Notes under the pieces: generated by a model
Database searches by the model: none
Told to the model about the DNA's origin: nothing
The model's input: only the letters and a program-made list of their open reading frames with translations
In this document: positions 1-6,801 of the stretch, piece by piece
Position numbering within the stretch: the stretch's first letter is position 1
How the letters are laid out: every line of letters begins with the position of its first letter
Source: JALOLV01 sp046295175
GTDB lineage: Bacteria > Bacteroidota > Bacteroidia > Cytophagales > Spirosomataceae
Assembly: GCA_046295175.1 (NCBI GenBank)
Contig: JBKBNY010000010.1
Coordinates: 124,001-188,000, forward strand
Direction: 5' to 3'
DNA length: 64,000 nucleotides
Translations under genes and position numbers: made by a program

Positions 1-1214
1 ATTTTTAAATCTCGACTTGTAACGATGTACCTATGAGTAGGATTATTTTGAGATTGTAGTCTGATAGATTCTTTCTCAAACCCTAAAAAAGTGAGAGCTT
101 TACCCACCTGAACATGACCTAATTTTATTTGGTTATTTGTTACGGTTTGAATTGCCTGAATAATAGCAGTAGCATTGAGAGCAAAAGAATAAGGCGTTTT
201 TGAACTTGAAGGCTCAAAATATTCTGAAATCAAATCTATCTCAGGGGTTGTTTTCTGATAAATTCGATTCATCTTTTCAACTTCCTGAATTTCATCTTTT
301 GTTAGGTTATATTCAAAACCTGAAAGCAATAAATGATATGCTTGCGACCAAACTAAATCAATATCAATATTTTTAGAATAGCCATTTTCGCCACCGTTAT
401 CGTGCTTAACTCCCAAAACTTCAAAAATTAGCCATCTAACATTACCTGTAACATCATTTAAAAACTCCCTTTCGTTGATTGTGCCAAAAAAACTCGCATA
501 TCGGGGTTGAAGTGTGTCTTTAATAGCATAATGGTTTCTAATCTTAGTATCAGATTGAGAAAACAGCGTTTTGACCTTATTTGCATCTGCTTTGTTAAGG
601 TCATGCAATTCATCCAAATTGATTAATAAGTTTTGCCCTAACGCCAAAACACTGTCTTTGTGGTCGAGCGGTGGGTTTTCTTTGTAATAACCTTTGAGTT
701 TAGGGGGTGCAAGAAATCTAATAAAGGATGTTTTGCCATCGTTTTGTTTTCCTTGAAAAACCACACAATGTTTATTAAAATCAAGTCTTCTCATTGCACA
801 AGCAACGGTGCGAACTAAATGCTTTTTAAACATTCGGATAAACCAACCATGTTCTTTTACATTCAGATAAGAACATAATTTTGCTATATGGTCGGTTTCG
901 TTTTCTTGCCATTTTGGTAGATTCTTAAAATAATCCTCAAATGGATTAAAAGAAGGAGCAAAAGATGATGATTTTAGTAAATCATCTAAGATACCTTTAA
1001 AACCATTGAAGCCAACTTTTGAGAGTTCAATTCTAATATCCGATAGCTTTCTCTCATCTAAACCAATAAATTCTATTTCTGAACGCTTTGGTTTAATTTC
1101 GGTTTCTTTTAGCACTTCATTATATCTAAAATTATAGTTATCTAATAGGTATTTTTCAAGTTTAGAAACTTTATTTTCTTGAACTGTAAATGGTTGTTTT
1201 TCAGATTTTTTCAT
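1..1214 (-). CDS. VapE-like P-loop ATPase of a mobile element (3' end beyond the window)
   Basis: At least 404 residues are open from the ATG at 1214 to the window edge, so the C-terminus is missing. The protein has a Walker A motif GKQNDGKT at residues 155-162, a Walker B-like LLINLDE at 196-202, an Asn in GTINERE (about 246) and an arginine in TGNVRW (about 260) that could serve as sensor and arginine finger. This is the layout of the virulence-associated E (VapE) family, helicase or primase-associated ATPases found in prophages, phage satellites and integrative elements, where they are thought to act in element replication. It lies downstream of the integrase on the same strand, separated by a hairpin. 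An assignment to the wider phage/plasmid primase ATPases is also possible. The family call rests on motifs only. Confidence 0.75.
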   Translation of the reverse strand, partial: MKKSEKQPFTVQENKVSKLEKYLLDNYNFRYNEVLKETEIKPKRSEIEFIGLDERKLSDIRIELSKVGFNGFKGILDDLLKSSSFAPSFNPFEDYFKNLPKWQENETDHIAKLCSYLNVKEHGWFIRMFKKHLVRTVACAMRRLDFNKHCVVFQGKQNDGKTSFIRFLAPPKLKGYYKENPPLDHKDSVLALGQNLLINLDELHDLNKADANKVKTLFSQSDTKIRNHYAIKDTLQPRYASFFGTINEREFLNDVTGNVRWLIFEVLGVKHDNGGENGYSKNIDIDLVWSQAYHLLLSGFEYNLTKDEIQEVEKMNRIYQKTTPEIDLISEYFEPSSSKTPYSFALNATAIIQAIQTVTNNQIKLGHVQVGKALTFLGFEKESIRLQSQNNPTHRYIVTSRDLK

Positions 1215-1251
1215 TATCTTTGCTTATAAATAAAATGTGTTAAAAAGTCAG

Positions 1252-1284
1252 AAAAAGCCCCTTCGATTGTAGGGGCTTTTTTTT
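1252..1284 (-). terminator. Hairpin terminator between integrase and vapE-like gene
   Basis: Arms AAAAAGCCCC (1252-1261) and GGGGCTTTTT (1272-1281) are perfect complements around a 10-nt loop, with T-runs on both sides. It overlaps the integrase stop codon, so it probably ends integrase transcription and isolates the vapE-like gene. Confidence 0.7.
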
Positions 1285-2560
1285 ATCCTATTTTTTTGAA
1301 AATAGTTTGTTGCTCTTCTAATACTCTATTGACCTTTAATTGAGCATAATGCTTTTCTGTAATTCTCACGCTTTGATGAGCCAACGAATATTGAAGGCTC
1401 TCTTTTGAAAGCCCTTTGTTTACCATAAGAGTAGCAAAGGTTTTTCTTAGTACGTGAGTAGTCAGGCGTTTTTCGATACCTACAATTTTGGCAATCTCTT
1501 TTAAAAGTCTATTGTATTGCTGGTTGGTAGGTACAGGTAAACAAGTATTTCGAGCATTACAGACAGGATGGTTTTGATACTTTTGTAGAATTGACAGGGT
1601 TTTGTCAGTTAATAAAACTGCAAACTCATTGAAGGTTTTGTTTCTACGTGCAAAAATGTACTTCAAACCATTCTCATTCTGAATTATCTGAGTAGAATTA
1701 AGTATGTATAGGTCAATATATGATAGTCCCGTATAACATTGAAATAATATTAAATCTTGAGTTTCTTTATAAATTTCTACTTTAAAATTATATTCTTCAA
1801 TTCGCTTTATTTCACTTTCTGTAAGATGGACTATTTCAGTTTTACCATTTCTGAATTTGATTGATATAAACGGATTGTTTTCACAATAGCCATTTGCTAA
1901 ACCATAATTAAAGACCTTTTTACAAAGTCCATAAAGTTTTCTAATTGTATCAGTACAAAAGAATAATTTTGTTTTGCAGAAATGTATAAATTCCTGAGAA
2001 TGTAAAGCCCTAAATTTTGCAAAAGGCACTTGTTTTGTGCCAAATTTTTCTATTAAAAACCCTTCAATATGCTTTACAGAATTTTCAAATTTATTTACCG
2101 TCTTTCTTGAATATTCGACCCCTTCAAGTTCTCTATATTGTTTTAAAAACACCTCTAAAACATCGTAAAATGTAGGGTTTTCATCTTTCAAATCACATTC
2201 TTTGAAAACTAAATTAATGATTAAATTAGGGTCTAATTCTCGTTCGGTTAGTCTAAAATCAGTTACGTATTTTTCTATTTTTATAATGATACTTTGCATC
2301 AAAGAAGTACTTCGGGTATCATCAAAAATAATTCTGTTTTTTGTATCTAATTTTCCCCTCTCACATTCAATTTGTAAACTCCGCCTAACAGATTTTTTAC
2401 CATATTTTAAACAAACATAAATCATTGATTTACCAACGCTTACTTTGTCGGTACGTTCATAAATGTTAATACTAAACTTTTGTAGTTTAGCACTTTTGCT
2501 TTCATCATTCACTTCCTGAATAATTTTTGAAAGCCTTTGGTTTTTGCTTAATTTTGTCAT
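1283..2560 (-). CDS. Tyrosine recombinase / integrase (Bacteroidetes conjugative-transposon type)
   Basis: Site-specific recombinase of 425 residues if started at the ATG at 2560. The reading frame extends to a TTG at 2596, which I consider less likely. The N-terminal ~100 residues look like an arm-type DNA-binding domain, followed by a SAM-like core-binding domain and the catalytic domain. The visible catalytic residues are HxLR (H369, R372), H395 and the nucleophile Y405 (numbered from ATG 2560). The first catalytic Arg, normally in a TGLR motif, is Ser here (TGLS, S280). The same substitution is known in the Bacteroides CTnDOT integrase, so the enzyme may still be active. Its place beside divergent repressors and a vapE-like gene marks an integrated element. 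Confidence 0.9.
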   Translation of the reverse strand: MTKLSKNQRLSKIIQEVNDESKSAKLQKFSINIYERTDKVSVGKSMIYVCLKYGKKSVRRSLQIECERGKLDTKNRIIFDDTRSTSLMQSIIIKIEKYVTDFRLTERELDPNLIINLVFKECDLKDENPTFYDVLEVFLKQYRELEGVEYSRKTVNKFENSVKHIEGFLIEKFGTKQVPFAKFRALHSQEFIHFCKTKLFFCTDTIRKLYGLCKKVFNYGLANGYCENNPFISIKFRNGKTEIVHLTESEIKRIEEYNFKVEIYKETQDLILFQCYTGLSYIDLYILNSTQIIQNENGLKYIFARRNKTFNEFAVLLTDKTLSILQKYQNHPVCNARNTCLPVPTNQQYNRLLKEIAKIVGIEKRLTTHVLRKTFATLMVNKGLSKESLQYSLAHQSVRITEKHYAQLKVNRVLEEQQTIFKKIG

Positions 2561-2600
2561 AAGACAGTAATTTTTATTATTGTTACAGAAAATCAATTTT

Positions 2601-2634
2601 ATATGCCCTCCTAATTAGGGGGGCATATTTTTTA
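2601..2634. terminator. 28-bp hairpin between the small HTH gene and the integrase
   Basis: The sequence 2601-2628 is an almost perfect inverted repeat (ATATGCCC...GGGCATAT, one T-G pair, centre TAATTA), followed on the + strand by six T. It starts just past the stop of the small HTH gene. Read on the minus strand it contains AGGAGG about 10 nt upstream of a possible TTG start at 2596, so it could also mask a ribosome-binding site. I see no T-tract in the minus direction, so termination there is uncertain. Confidence 0.5.
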
Positions 2635-2844
2635 AATCAGTTTGTGAGAAGGAATATTGAAATAAACAGAAATTGCATGAAGCTCTTTTCTATCAGGTTC
2701 GATTTCGCCTCTCAAAATTTTTGCAAAACGATGTTTATTTATTCCAATTTCAGAATAAAAGCCCCTGTTGGGTTTAAATTCAATATTTGGGGGCAATGTT
2801 GAAGTAATTACTTCATTAATTGATGATAATTGATTAACTTGCAT
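2632..2844 (-). CDS. Small helix-turn-helix protein (Cro/excisionase-like)
   Basis: A 70-residue protein. Residues about 30-68 (GFYSEIGINKHRFAKILRG then ELHAISVYFNIPSHKL) fit a minimal XRE/Cro helix-turn-helix, and there is no room for another domain. It lies upstream of the integrase on the same strand and is transcribed away from a second HTH gene at 2957, in the classic arrangement of a lysogeny or excision switch. The start codon touches one of the TAGACTA half-sites (2844-2850), so the gene is probably autoregulated or repressed by its neighbour. It could be an excisionase/directionality factor or a Cro-type repressor. Confidence 0.7.
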   Translation of the reverse strand: MQVNQLSSINEVITSTLPPNIEFKPNRGFYSEIGINKHRFAKILRGEIEPDRKELHAISVYFNIPSHKLI

Positions 2845-2951
2845 AGACTAAAAGTTTTTATTTCTTGCAAATATATAGACTAAAATTGCATATATGCAAT
2901 TTTAGTCTAACAAATATTGATATAAATACAATAAATATTTAGACTAATTTT
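2844..2951. promoter_or_regulatory. Operator region: 34-bp perfect palindrome plus outlying half-sites
   Basis: Positions 2876-2909 form a perfect 34-bp palindrome whose arms read TAGACTAAAATTGCATA. The outer half-motif TAGACTAAAA recurs at 2844-2853 on the + strand and as TAGACTAATTTT at 2940-2951, each about 31-33 bp from the palindrome. The four half-sites fill the gap between the two divergent HTH genes, and two of them overlap or abut the start regions. This is what a repressor operator array looks like. Which of the two proteins binds it cannot be told from sequence. Confidence 0.75.
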
Positions 2952-2956
2952 AAACT

Positions 2957-3448
2957 ATGGAAGATTTAATTTTAAAAATCAAAGCTATAAGATTAAAAAA
3001 AGGGATAAGTCAGGAGCAAATTGCTGCTAAATTAAATATGAAGCAGAGCAATTATGCACGTTTAGAAAATGGTAAAACAGACTTAAAACTTGATAAATTA
3101 GCTTTAATTGCTGATGCTTTGGAAATGTCAGTAGGAAGTTTGATTGATTTTGATGTAAAAGGAGAAGTAGTTGAAGACACAATATTTTATTATAATGAAC
3201 TCATCAAGGCAAATAAAAAAATTGAAGAATTAAGACAAGAAATTGAAGAGTTGAATGAAGAGTCGGGTGAAGATTATTCAAAATACAAAAAAGAAAATGA
3301 AAAACTAAATTCAGAAATCAAAAATTTAAAAGAACAACTAAAGAACAAAGAAGCCTATTATCTTGAAATAATTAAATTAAAAGATGAACTAATTGCTGAA
3401 AAGGCTAATATGATTGAAGTCCTCCAAGAATTAAGAAATAAAAAGTAA
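2957..3448 (+). CDS. XRE-family repressor with C-terminal coiled coil
   Basis: A 163-residue protein. Residues 1-66 form an XRE-type HTH domain (KKGISQEQIAAKLNMKQSNY, ending at the SVGSLIDF segment). Residues about 75-160 are rich in Lys/Glu/Leu with heptad spacing and should form a long coiled coil for dimerisation or for contact with another protein. It is divergent from the small HTH gene across a palindromic operator, so it is the likely master repressor of the integrated element. No peptidase or sensor domain such as S24 is present, so SOS-type self-cleavage is not indicated. Confidence 0.85.
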   Translation: MEDLILKIKAIRLKKGISQEQIAAKLNMKQSNYARLENGKTDLKLDKLALIADALEMSVGSLIDFDVKGEVVEDTIFYYNELIKANKKIEELRQEIEELNEESGEDYSKYKKENEKLNSEIKNLKEQLKNKEAYYLEIIKLKDELIAEKANMIEVLQELRNKK

Positions 3449-3639
3449 ATTCAACACAATTATTTTAACAGTATAAAAATTTAAACACACTTTAAAGTAC
3501 TGATTATAAGCTCTTTATATTTATCACATAGTTAATTAAATGTGGATTTTAAAACCAAAAAATACTATTTTCTCATATAGTATATGTAAAAGATATATAA
3601 TCAACTCATTATCAGGCTCTTACAAAAAGTATTCTCTCA

Positions 3640-3686
3640 CAGCTTCGGGAGCAAAAGCCTTAGAGAAATCTAAGGCTTTTTTGTTT
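3640..3686 (+). repeat. 47-bp direct repeat, copy 1, containing a terminator hairpin
   Basis: Identical to 3761-3807. It contains AAAAGCCTTAGA (3653-3664), a GAAA tetraloop and TCTAAGGCTTTT, then more T, a strong intrinsic terminator reading rightwards and possibly serving the repressor gene. It may also be (part of) an attachment site. Confidence 0.7.
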
Positions 3687-3760
3687 TATGTTTTTCAAAG
3701 TTATTAAAGACACGATACATTAATCAGAGGGTCGCTGGATTGAGTCCCACAATGGAATTG

Positions 3761-3807
3761 CAGCTTCGGGAGCAAAAGCCTTAGAGAAATCTAAGGCTTT
3801 TTTGTTT
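3761..3807 (+). repeat. 47-bp direct repeat, copy 2, containing a terminator hairpin
   Basis: Exact copy of 3640-3686, with the hairpin and T-run at 3774-3803. It is preceded by a short tRNA T-arm-like sequence that the first copy lacks. Whether the duplication reflects att sites or a local tandem duplication is not decidable from this window. Confidence 0.7.
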
Positions 3808-3814
3808 GGTATGT

Positions 3815-3847
3815 ATTGATGGCATGACTTAGAGTCATGCCATCAAT
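3815..3847. repeat. REP-like hairpin downstream of the RAYT gene
   Basis: Perfect 15-bp arms ATTGATGGCATGACT (3815-3829) and AGTCATGCCATCAAT (3833-3847) around a 3-nt TAG loop. The 12-bp core ATGGCATGACT plus its loop recurs on the other side of the transposase gene at 4442-4468. Confidence 0.8.
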
Positions 3848-3849
3848 CT

Positions 3850-4422
3850 CTAAAAAAGTTTTTCTACAAGATTATCGCTAATCACTTTATAAGATTCGGC
3901 GTAAAAACGCTCATAATCATCCGAGACTTCGATATATCGTTTAGTTACTTCACGACTGATAAGTGTTCCATTACGAATACCTATGTAATCTCTAAATGAC
4001 GAAAACTCCCAGTCTTCCATACGTTGTACAAGTCCCGAATTCATCGGATTCTGATGTATATAATGAAAACACGTAGTTGCGTAGTAATTGATTCGTAATT
4101 CTTCGGCCAATGGTTTTGAACAAGTGTTTTGAGTGAATAATGAGCCTGTCCGATTCTCTTGTTTATTGATACCTCTTGTATATGACCTCAGAATTATCTG
4201 AATCGCCGTGCTGACCTCTTTAGTGTCTTTTTCGGGTCTGATATAAATCAAAAAATGAAAATGATTTGGCATTAAACACCATGCGATAATATCGGCATGA
4301 GGTTTTAGATATTCTTTTACTTTTTGCAAAAAATACAGATAGTTTTCACGTTTGAAGAAGATTCTCTGCTTATTATTACCACGATTGTAGATATGAAAAA
4401 GCTGGTTGGGATATAAATTCAT
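3850..4422 (-). CDS. REP-associated tyrosine transposase (RAYT, IS200-like Y1)
   Basis: A 190-residue single-domain protein of the Y1 HUH family. It has the HxH metal-binding motif PNHFHF (H54, H56) and a candidate nucleophile tyrosine in YIHQNP (about Y121), the motif typical of RAYTs. Length fits the family. Unlike mobile IS200 elements, RAYTs are usually single-copy, domesticated enzymes that process palindromic REP sequences. That fits here because near-identical hairpins lie directly on both sides of the gene. The unit sits between the end of the integrated element and eno, and appears intact. Confidence 0.88.
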   Translation of the reverse strand: MNLYPNQLFHIYNRGNNKQRIFFKRENYLYFLQKVKEYLKPHADIIAWCLMPNHFHFLIYIRPEKDTKEVSTAIQIILRSYTRGINKQENRTGSLFTQNTCSKPLAEELRINYYATTCFHYIHQNPMNSGLVQRMEDWEFSSFRDYIGIRNGTLISREVTKRYIEVSDDYERFYAESYKVISDNLVEKLF

Positions 4423-4441
4423 ATTGGTGAGATTTTAGTAA

Positions 4442-4468
4442 CATGGCATGACTTAGAGTCATGCCATG
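4442..4468. repeat. REP-like hairpin upstream of the RAYT gene
   Basis: Perfect 12-bp arms CATGGCATGACT (4442-4453) and AGTCATGCCATG (4457-4468) with the same TAG loop and orientation as the hairpin at 3815-3847. Together they frame the transposase as in a RAYT/REP unit. Confidence 0.8.
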
Positions 4469-4520
4469 ATTGATTTGATTAATTTAAAGCTAATTTAAAC
4501 ATCATAATCTATATCAACAA

Positions 4521-4555
4521 AAACGCCTCGATAACATCAAGCTATCGAGGCGTTT
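4521..4555 (-). terminator. eno terminator
   Basis: Arms AAACGCCTCGATA (4521-4533) and TATCGAGGCGTTT (4543-4555) are perfect complements around a 9-nt loop. Read on the minus strand, a T-run follows, 24 bp past the eno stop. Confidence 0.8.
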
Positions 4556-4578
4556 AATATAAAAACTGATTTCTAAGA

Positions 4579-5856
4579 TTAGAACTTCAATCCTGGGAAG
4601 TATGCCGACGAACCTAATTCTTCTTCGATACGAAGCAATTGGTTGTATTTTGCCATACGGTCTGAACGTGAAGCCGAACCAGTCTTGATTTGACCTGTGT
4701 TCAATGCCACAGCCAAGTCAGCGATTGTAGCATCTTCTGTCTCGCCCGAACGGTGCGACATAATCGACTTATATTTATTGCGGTGTGCCAAGTTTACGGC
4801 GTTGATGGTTTCGGTCAACGAGCCAATCTGGTTTACTTTAACCAAGATTGCGTTAGCGATACCGTTATCAATACCTTGTTGTAAACGTTTCACGTTTGTT
4901 ACGAACAAATCATCACCTACCAATTGGCATTTTGTACCAACTAATTCAGTCAATTTTGCCCAACCAGCCCAATCGTCTTCGGCCATACCATCTTCGATAG
5001 ATTTGATTGGATATTTAGCAACCCATTCAGCCCAGTACGCCGCCAACTCATCAGACGTCATCTTACGATTATCTGATTTGTGGAACGTGTAAAGACCAGT
5101 GTTTGCATCGTAAAGCTCAGAAACAGCGGCATCCATCGCGATGAAAACGTCTTCGCCTGGTTTGAAACCAGCTTTTTCGATAGCTGTCAATACAGTTTCG
5201 ATAGCTTCTTCGTTCGATTGGATGTTTGGAGCAAATCCACCTTCGTCACCAACGTTTGTAGAATAACCTTTTGACTTCAATACTTTTTTCAAAGTATGGA
5301 AGATTTCTGTACCCATTCTCAACGAATCTGAGAAAGTATCTGCCTTAGCTGGCAATACCATAAACTCCTGAAAATCAATTGAATTATCGGCGTGAGCACC
5401 ACCATTCATGATGTTCATCATCGGAACTGGCAATGTGTTAGCACCTACACCACCTAAGTAGCGATAAAGCGACAAACCAGCTTCTTGTGCAGCAGCTTTG
5501 GCGATTGCCAACGAAACACCCAAGATAGCGTTAGCACCTAATTTACCTTTATTGGCAGTGCCATCAAGCTCAATCATGATTTGGTCAATCAATTGTTGCT
5601 CGAAAACCGAGCCACCGATTAACTCAGGAGCAATCACTTCGTTTACGTTTTTAACGGCTTTCAAAACACCTTTTCCAACATAAACATTTTTATCATCATC
5701 ACGAAGTTCTACGGCTTCGTGGATACCTGTTGATGCTCCAGACGGAACAGCAGCACGACCAAGAAAACCGTTTTCGGTTAATACATCAACTTCAACTGTA
5801 GGGTTACCTCTCGAATCGAGGATTTGGCGGGCATGTACTTTTGCAATTTGGCTCAT
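4579..5856 (-). CDS. eno: Enolase (phosphopyruvate hydratase)
   Basis: Cytosolic glycolytic enzyme that interconverts 2-phosphoglycerate and phosphoenolpyruvate. It is 425 residues long, the usual length. Family marks are ASTGIHEAVELRD near residue 41, the acid E205 in GDEGGFAP, the base K340 in LVKVNQIGS, the signature SHRSGETED (367-375), and Mg ligands D242, E288 and D315. The start is the ATG giving the standard MSQIAKVHARQILDSRGNP N-terminus. It is a single-gene unit, with its own hairpin terminator downstream and about 275 bp of AT-rich DNA upstream where its promoter must lie. Confidence 0.98.
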   Translation of the reverse strand: MSQIAKVHARQILDSRGNPTVEVDVLTENGFLGRAAVPSGASTGIHEAVELRDDDKNVYVGKGVLKAVKNVNEVIAPELIGGSVFEQQLIDQIMIELDGTANKGKLGANAILGVSLAIAKAAAQEAGLSLYRYLGGVGANTLPVPMMNIMNGGAHADNSIDFQEFMVLPAKADTFSDSLRMGTEIFHTLKKVLKSKGYSTNVGDEGGFAPNIQSNEEAIETVLTAIEKAGFKPGEDVFIAMDAAVSELYDANTGLYTFHKSDNRKMTSDELAAYWAEWVAKYPIKSIEDGMAEDDWAGWAKLTELVGTKCQLVGDDLFVTNVKRLQQGIDNGIANAILVKVNQIGSLTETINAVNLAHRNKYKSIMSHRSGETEDATIADLAVALNTGQIKTGSASRSDRMAKYNQLLRIEEELGSSAYFPGLKF

Positions 5857-6132
5857 GAATCAATTATAATTAACGATTATTTTTCTTGTTTAATACTTAG
5901 TAGTTAAGTCTAAGGATTTTAAGGAAATTAATTCGTTGATGAAATTCTGAAATTAATTTTAAAAATTATCAAAATACTACAATTTCTGTTACTATTTTGC
6001 TATTTTTTGATGCAAAGTAAAAGAAAAAATTTGGAATAACAGCGAATGTATTGAAGCAATCAAAGGTAATTTTGAACTCTACTTTGTTATTTTTGATTAA
6101 TTCTATAAGTTTGAGTCATTAATATCGAATTT

Positions 6133-6372
6133 ATGTCAAATCGAAATCTAATACAGAACTCTGATGCACTCAATGAGACCCAATTGATGCTGCTGCGTCT
6201 ATTTAGCCGGAAAATGGATGAAAACGAGACCAACGAAATTAGAGAGCTATTAATTAATTATTTGAATCAGAAATTACAAGCCGAGCTCGATAATGTTATT
6301 TCAGAAAAAGGCTACACGCAAAAAGACTTTGACAAAGTTTTAAATAATAGCCAGCGGACACGCAGAAGATGA
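6133..6372 (+). CDS. Probable antitoxin of a PIN-toxin pair (copy 1)
   Basis: A 79-residue hydrophilic, largely helical protein whose stop overlaps the start of the PIN gene by 4 bp (ATGA), the usual arrangement for a toxin/antitoxin operon. A paralogue with the same gene order occurs at 19152-19403. The two share the pattern TQLxLLxLFxxKxxxxxxxE(I/L)R(E/Q)LL and the tail SEKGYxQKDFD. I do not recognise a named antitoxin family. The function is inferred from the pairing. There is a basic C-terminus (RTRRR). Confidence 0.6.
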   Translation: MSNRNLIQNSDALNETQLMLLRLFSRKMDENETNEIRELLINYLNQKLQAELDNVISEKGYTQKDFDKVLNNSQRTRRR

Positions 6373-6776
6373 GAGTTGTTGTAGATACCAACTGTCTAAT
6401 CGCCTCTATTCCATCCAAAAGTGAAGATTTTTGGCTCTATTTGGCATTTATAAAAAAAGATTTCATTTGGGTTGTTAGTACTGATATTTTAAACGAATAC
6501 CACGAAAAACTGAGTGAATTTTATAATAGTAAAACTGCTGATATTGTATTAGAGGTTTTGCTTACTGCTCCGAATGTAGAATTTGCAGAACCCTTTTTTA
6601 AGTGGGGATTAATCATTGATGACCCCGATGATAATAAATTTGCCGACTTGGCAATTTCTAATAATGCTCAATATTTAGTATCTAACGATAAGCATTTCAA
6701 CATCTTCAAAAAGATAGATTTTCCTCCACTGAAAGTCGTAAAATTAAAGCAATTCAAGAAAATTTTGGGTTTATAG
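6369..6776 (+). CDS. PIN-domain toxin, putative ribonuclease (copy 1)
   Basis: A 135-residue PIN domain protein of the kind annotated as a toxin component of the PIN family (COG1569). The acidic metal-binding set is visible: D6 in VVDTN, E43 in LNEY, D93 in DPDDNKFAD and D107 in SNDKHF. PIN domains are Mg-dependent RNases that cut RNA when released from the antitoxin. It overlaps the antitoxin gene by 4 bp, implying translational coupling. The paralogue at 18738-19148 has the acids at the same positions. Confidence 0.85.
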   Translation: MRVVVDTNCLIASIPSKSEDFWLYLAFIKKDFIWVVSTDILNEYHEKLSEFYNSKTADIVLEVLLTAPNVEFAEPFFKWGLIIDDPDDNKFADLAISNNAQYLVSNDKHFNIFKKIDFPPLKVVKLKQFKKILGL

Positions 6777-6801
6777 AAAAAAGTTTTCCGAAATTTACCC
6801 C

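Larger units (their letters stand above)
3449..3849. other. Gene-free junction between the integrated element and the chromosome
   Basis: No credible ORF. The stretch carries two copies of a 47-bp direct repeat 121 bp apart (3640-3686 and 3761-3807), each with a terminator hairpin. A short run at about 3726-3750 (GGGTCGCTGGATTGAGTCCC) resembles a tRNA T-arm but is not part of a complete tRNA. A REP-like hairpin lies at 3815-3847. The position next to the integrase/repressor block makes this a plausible right attachment end of the element. Confidence 0.5.

Noticed and set aside
3719..3760. A tRNA gene
   Set aside because: Only a T-arm-like stretch is present. The T stem pairs poorly and no acceptor, D-arm or anticodon arm can be folded from the upstream sequence, so I treat it at most as a remnant.
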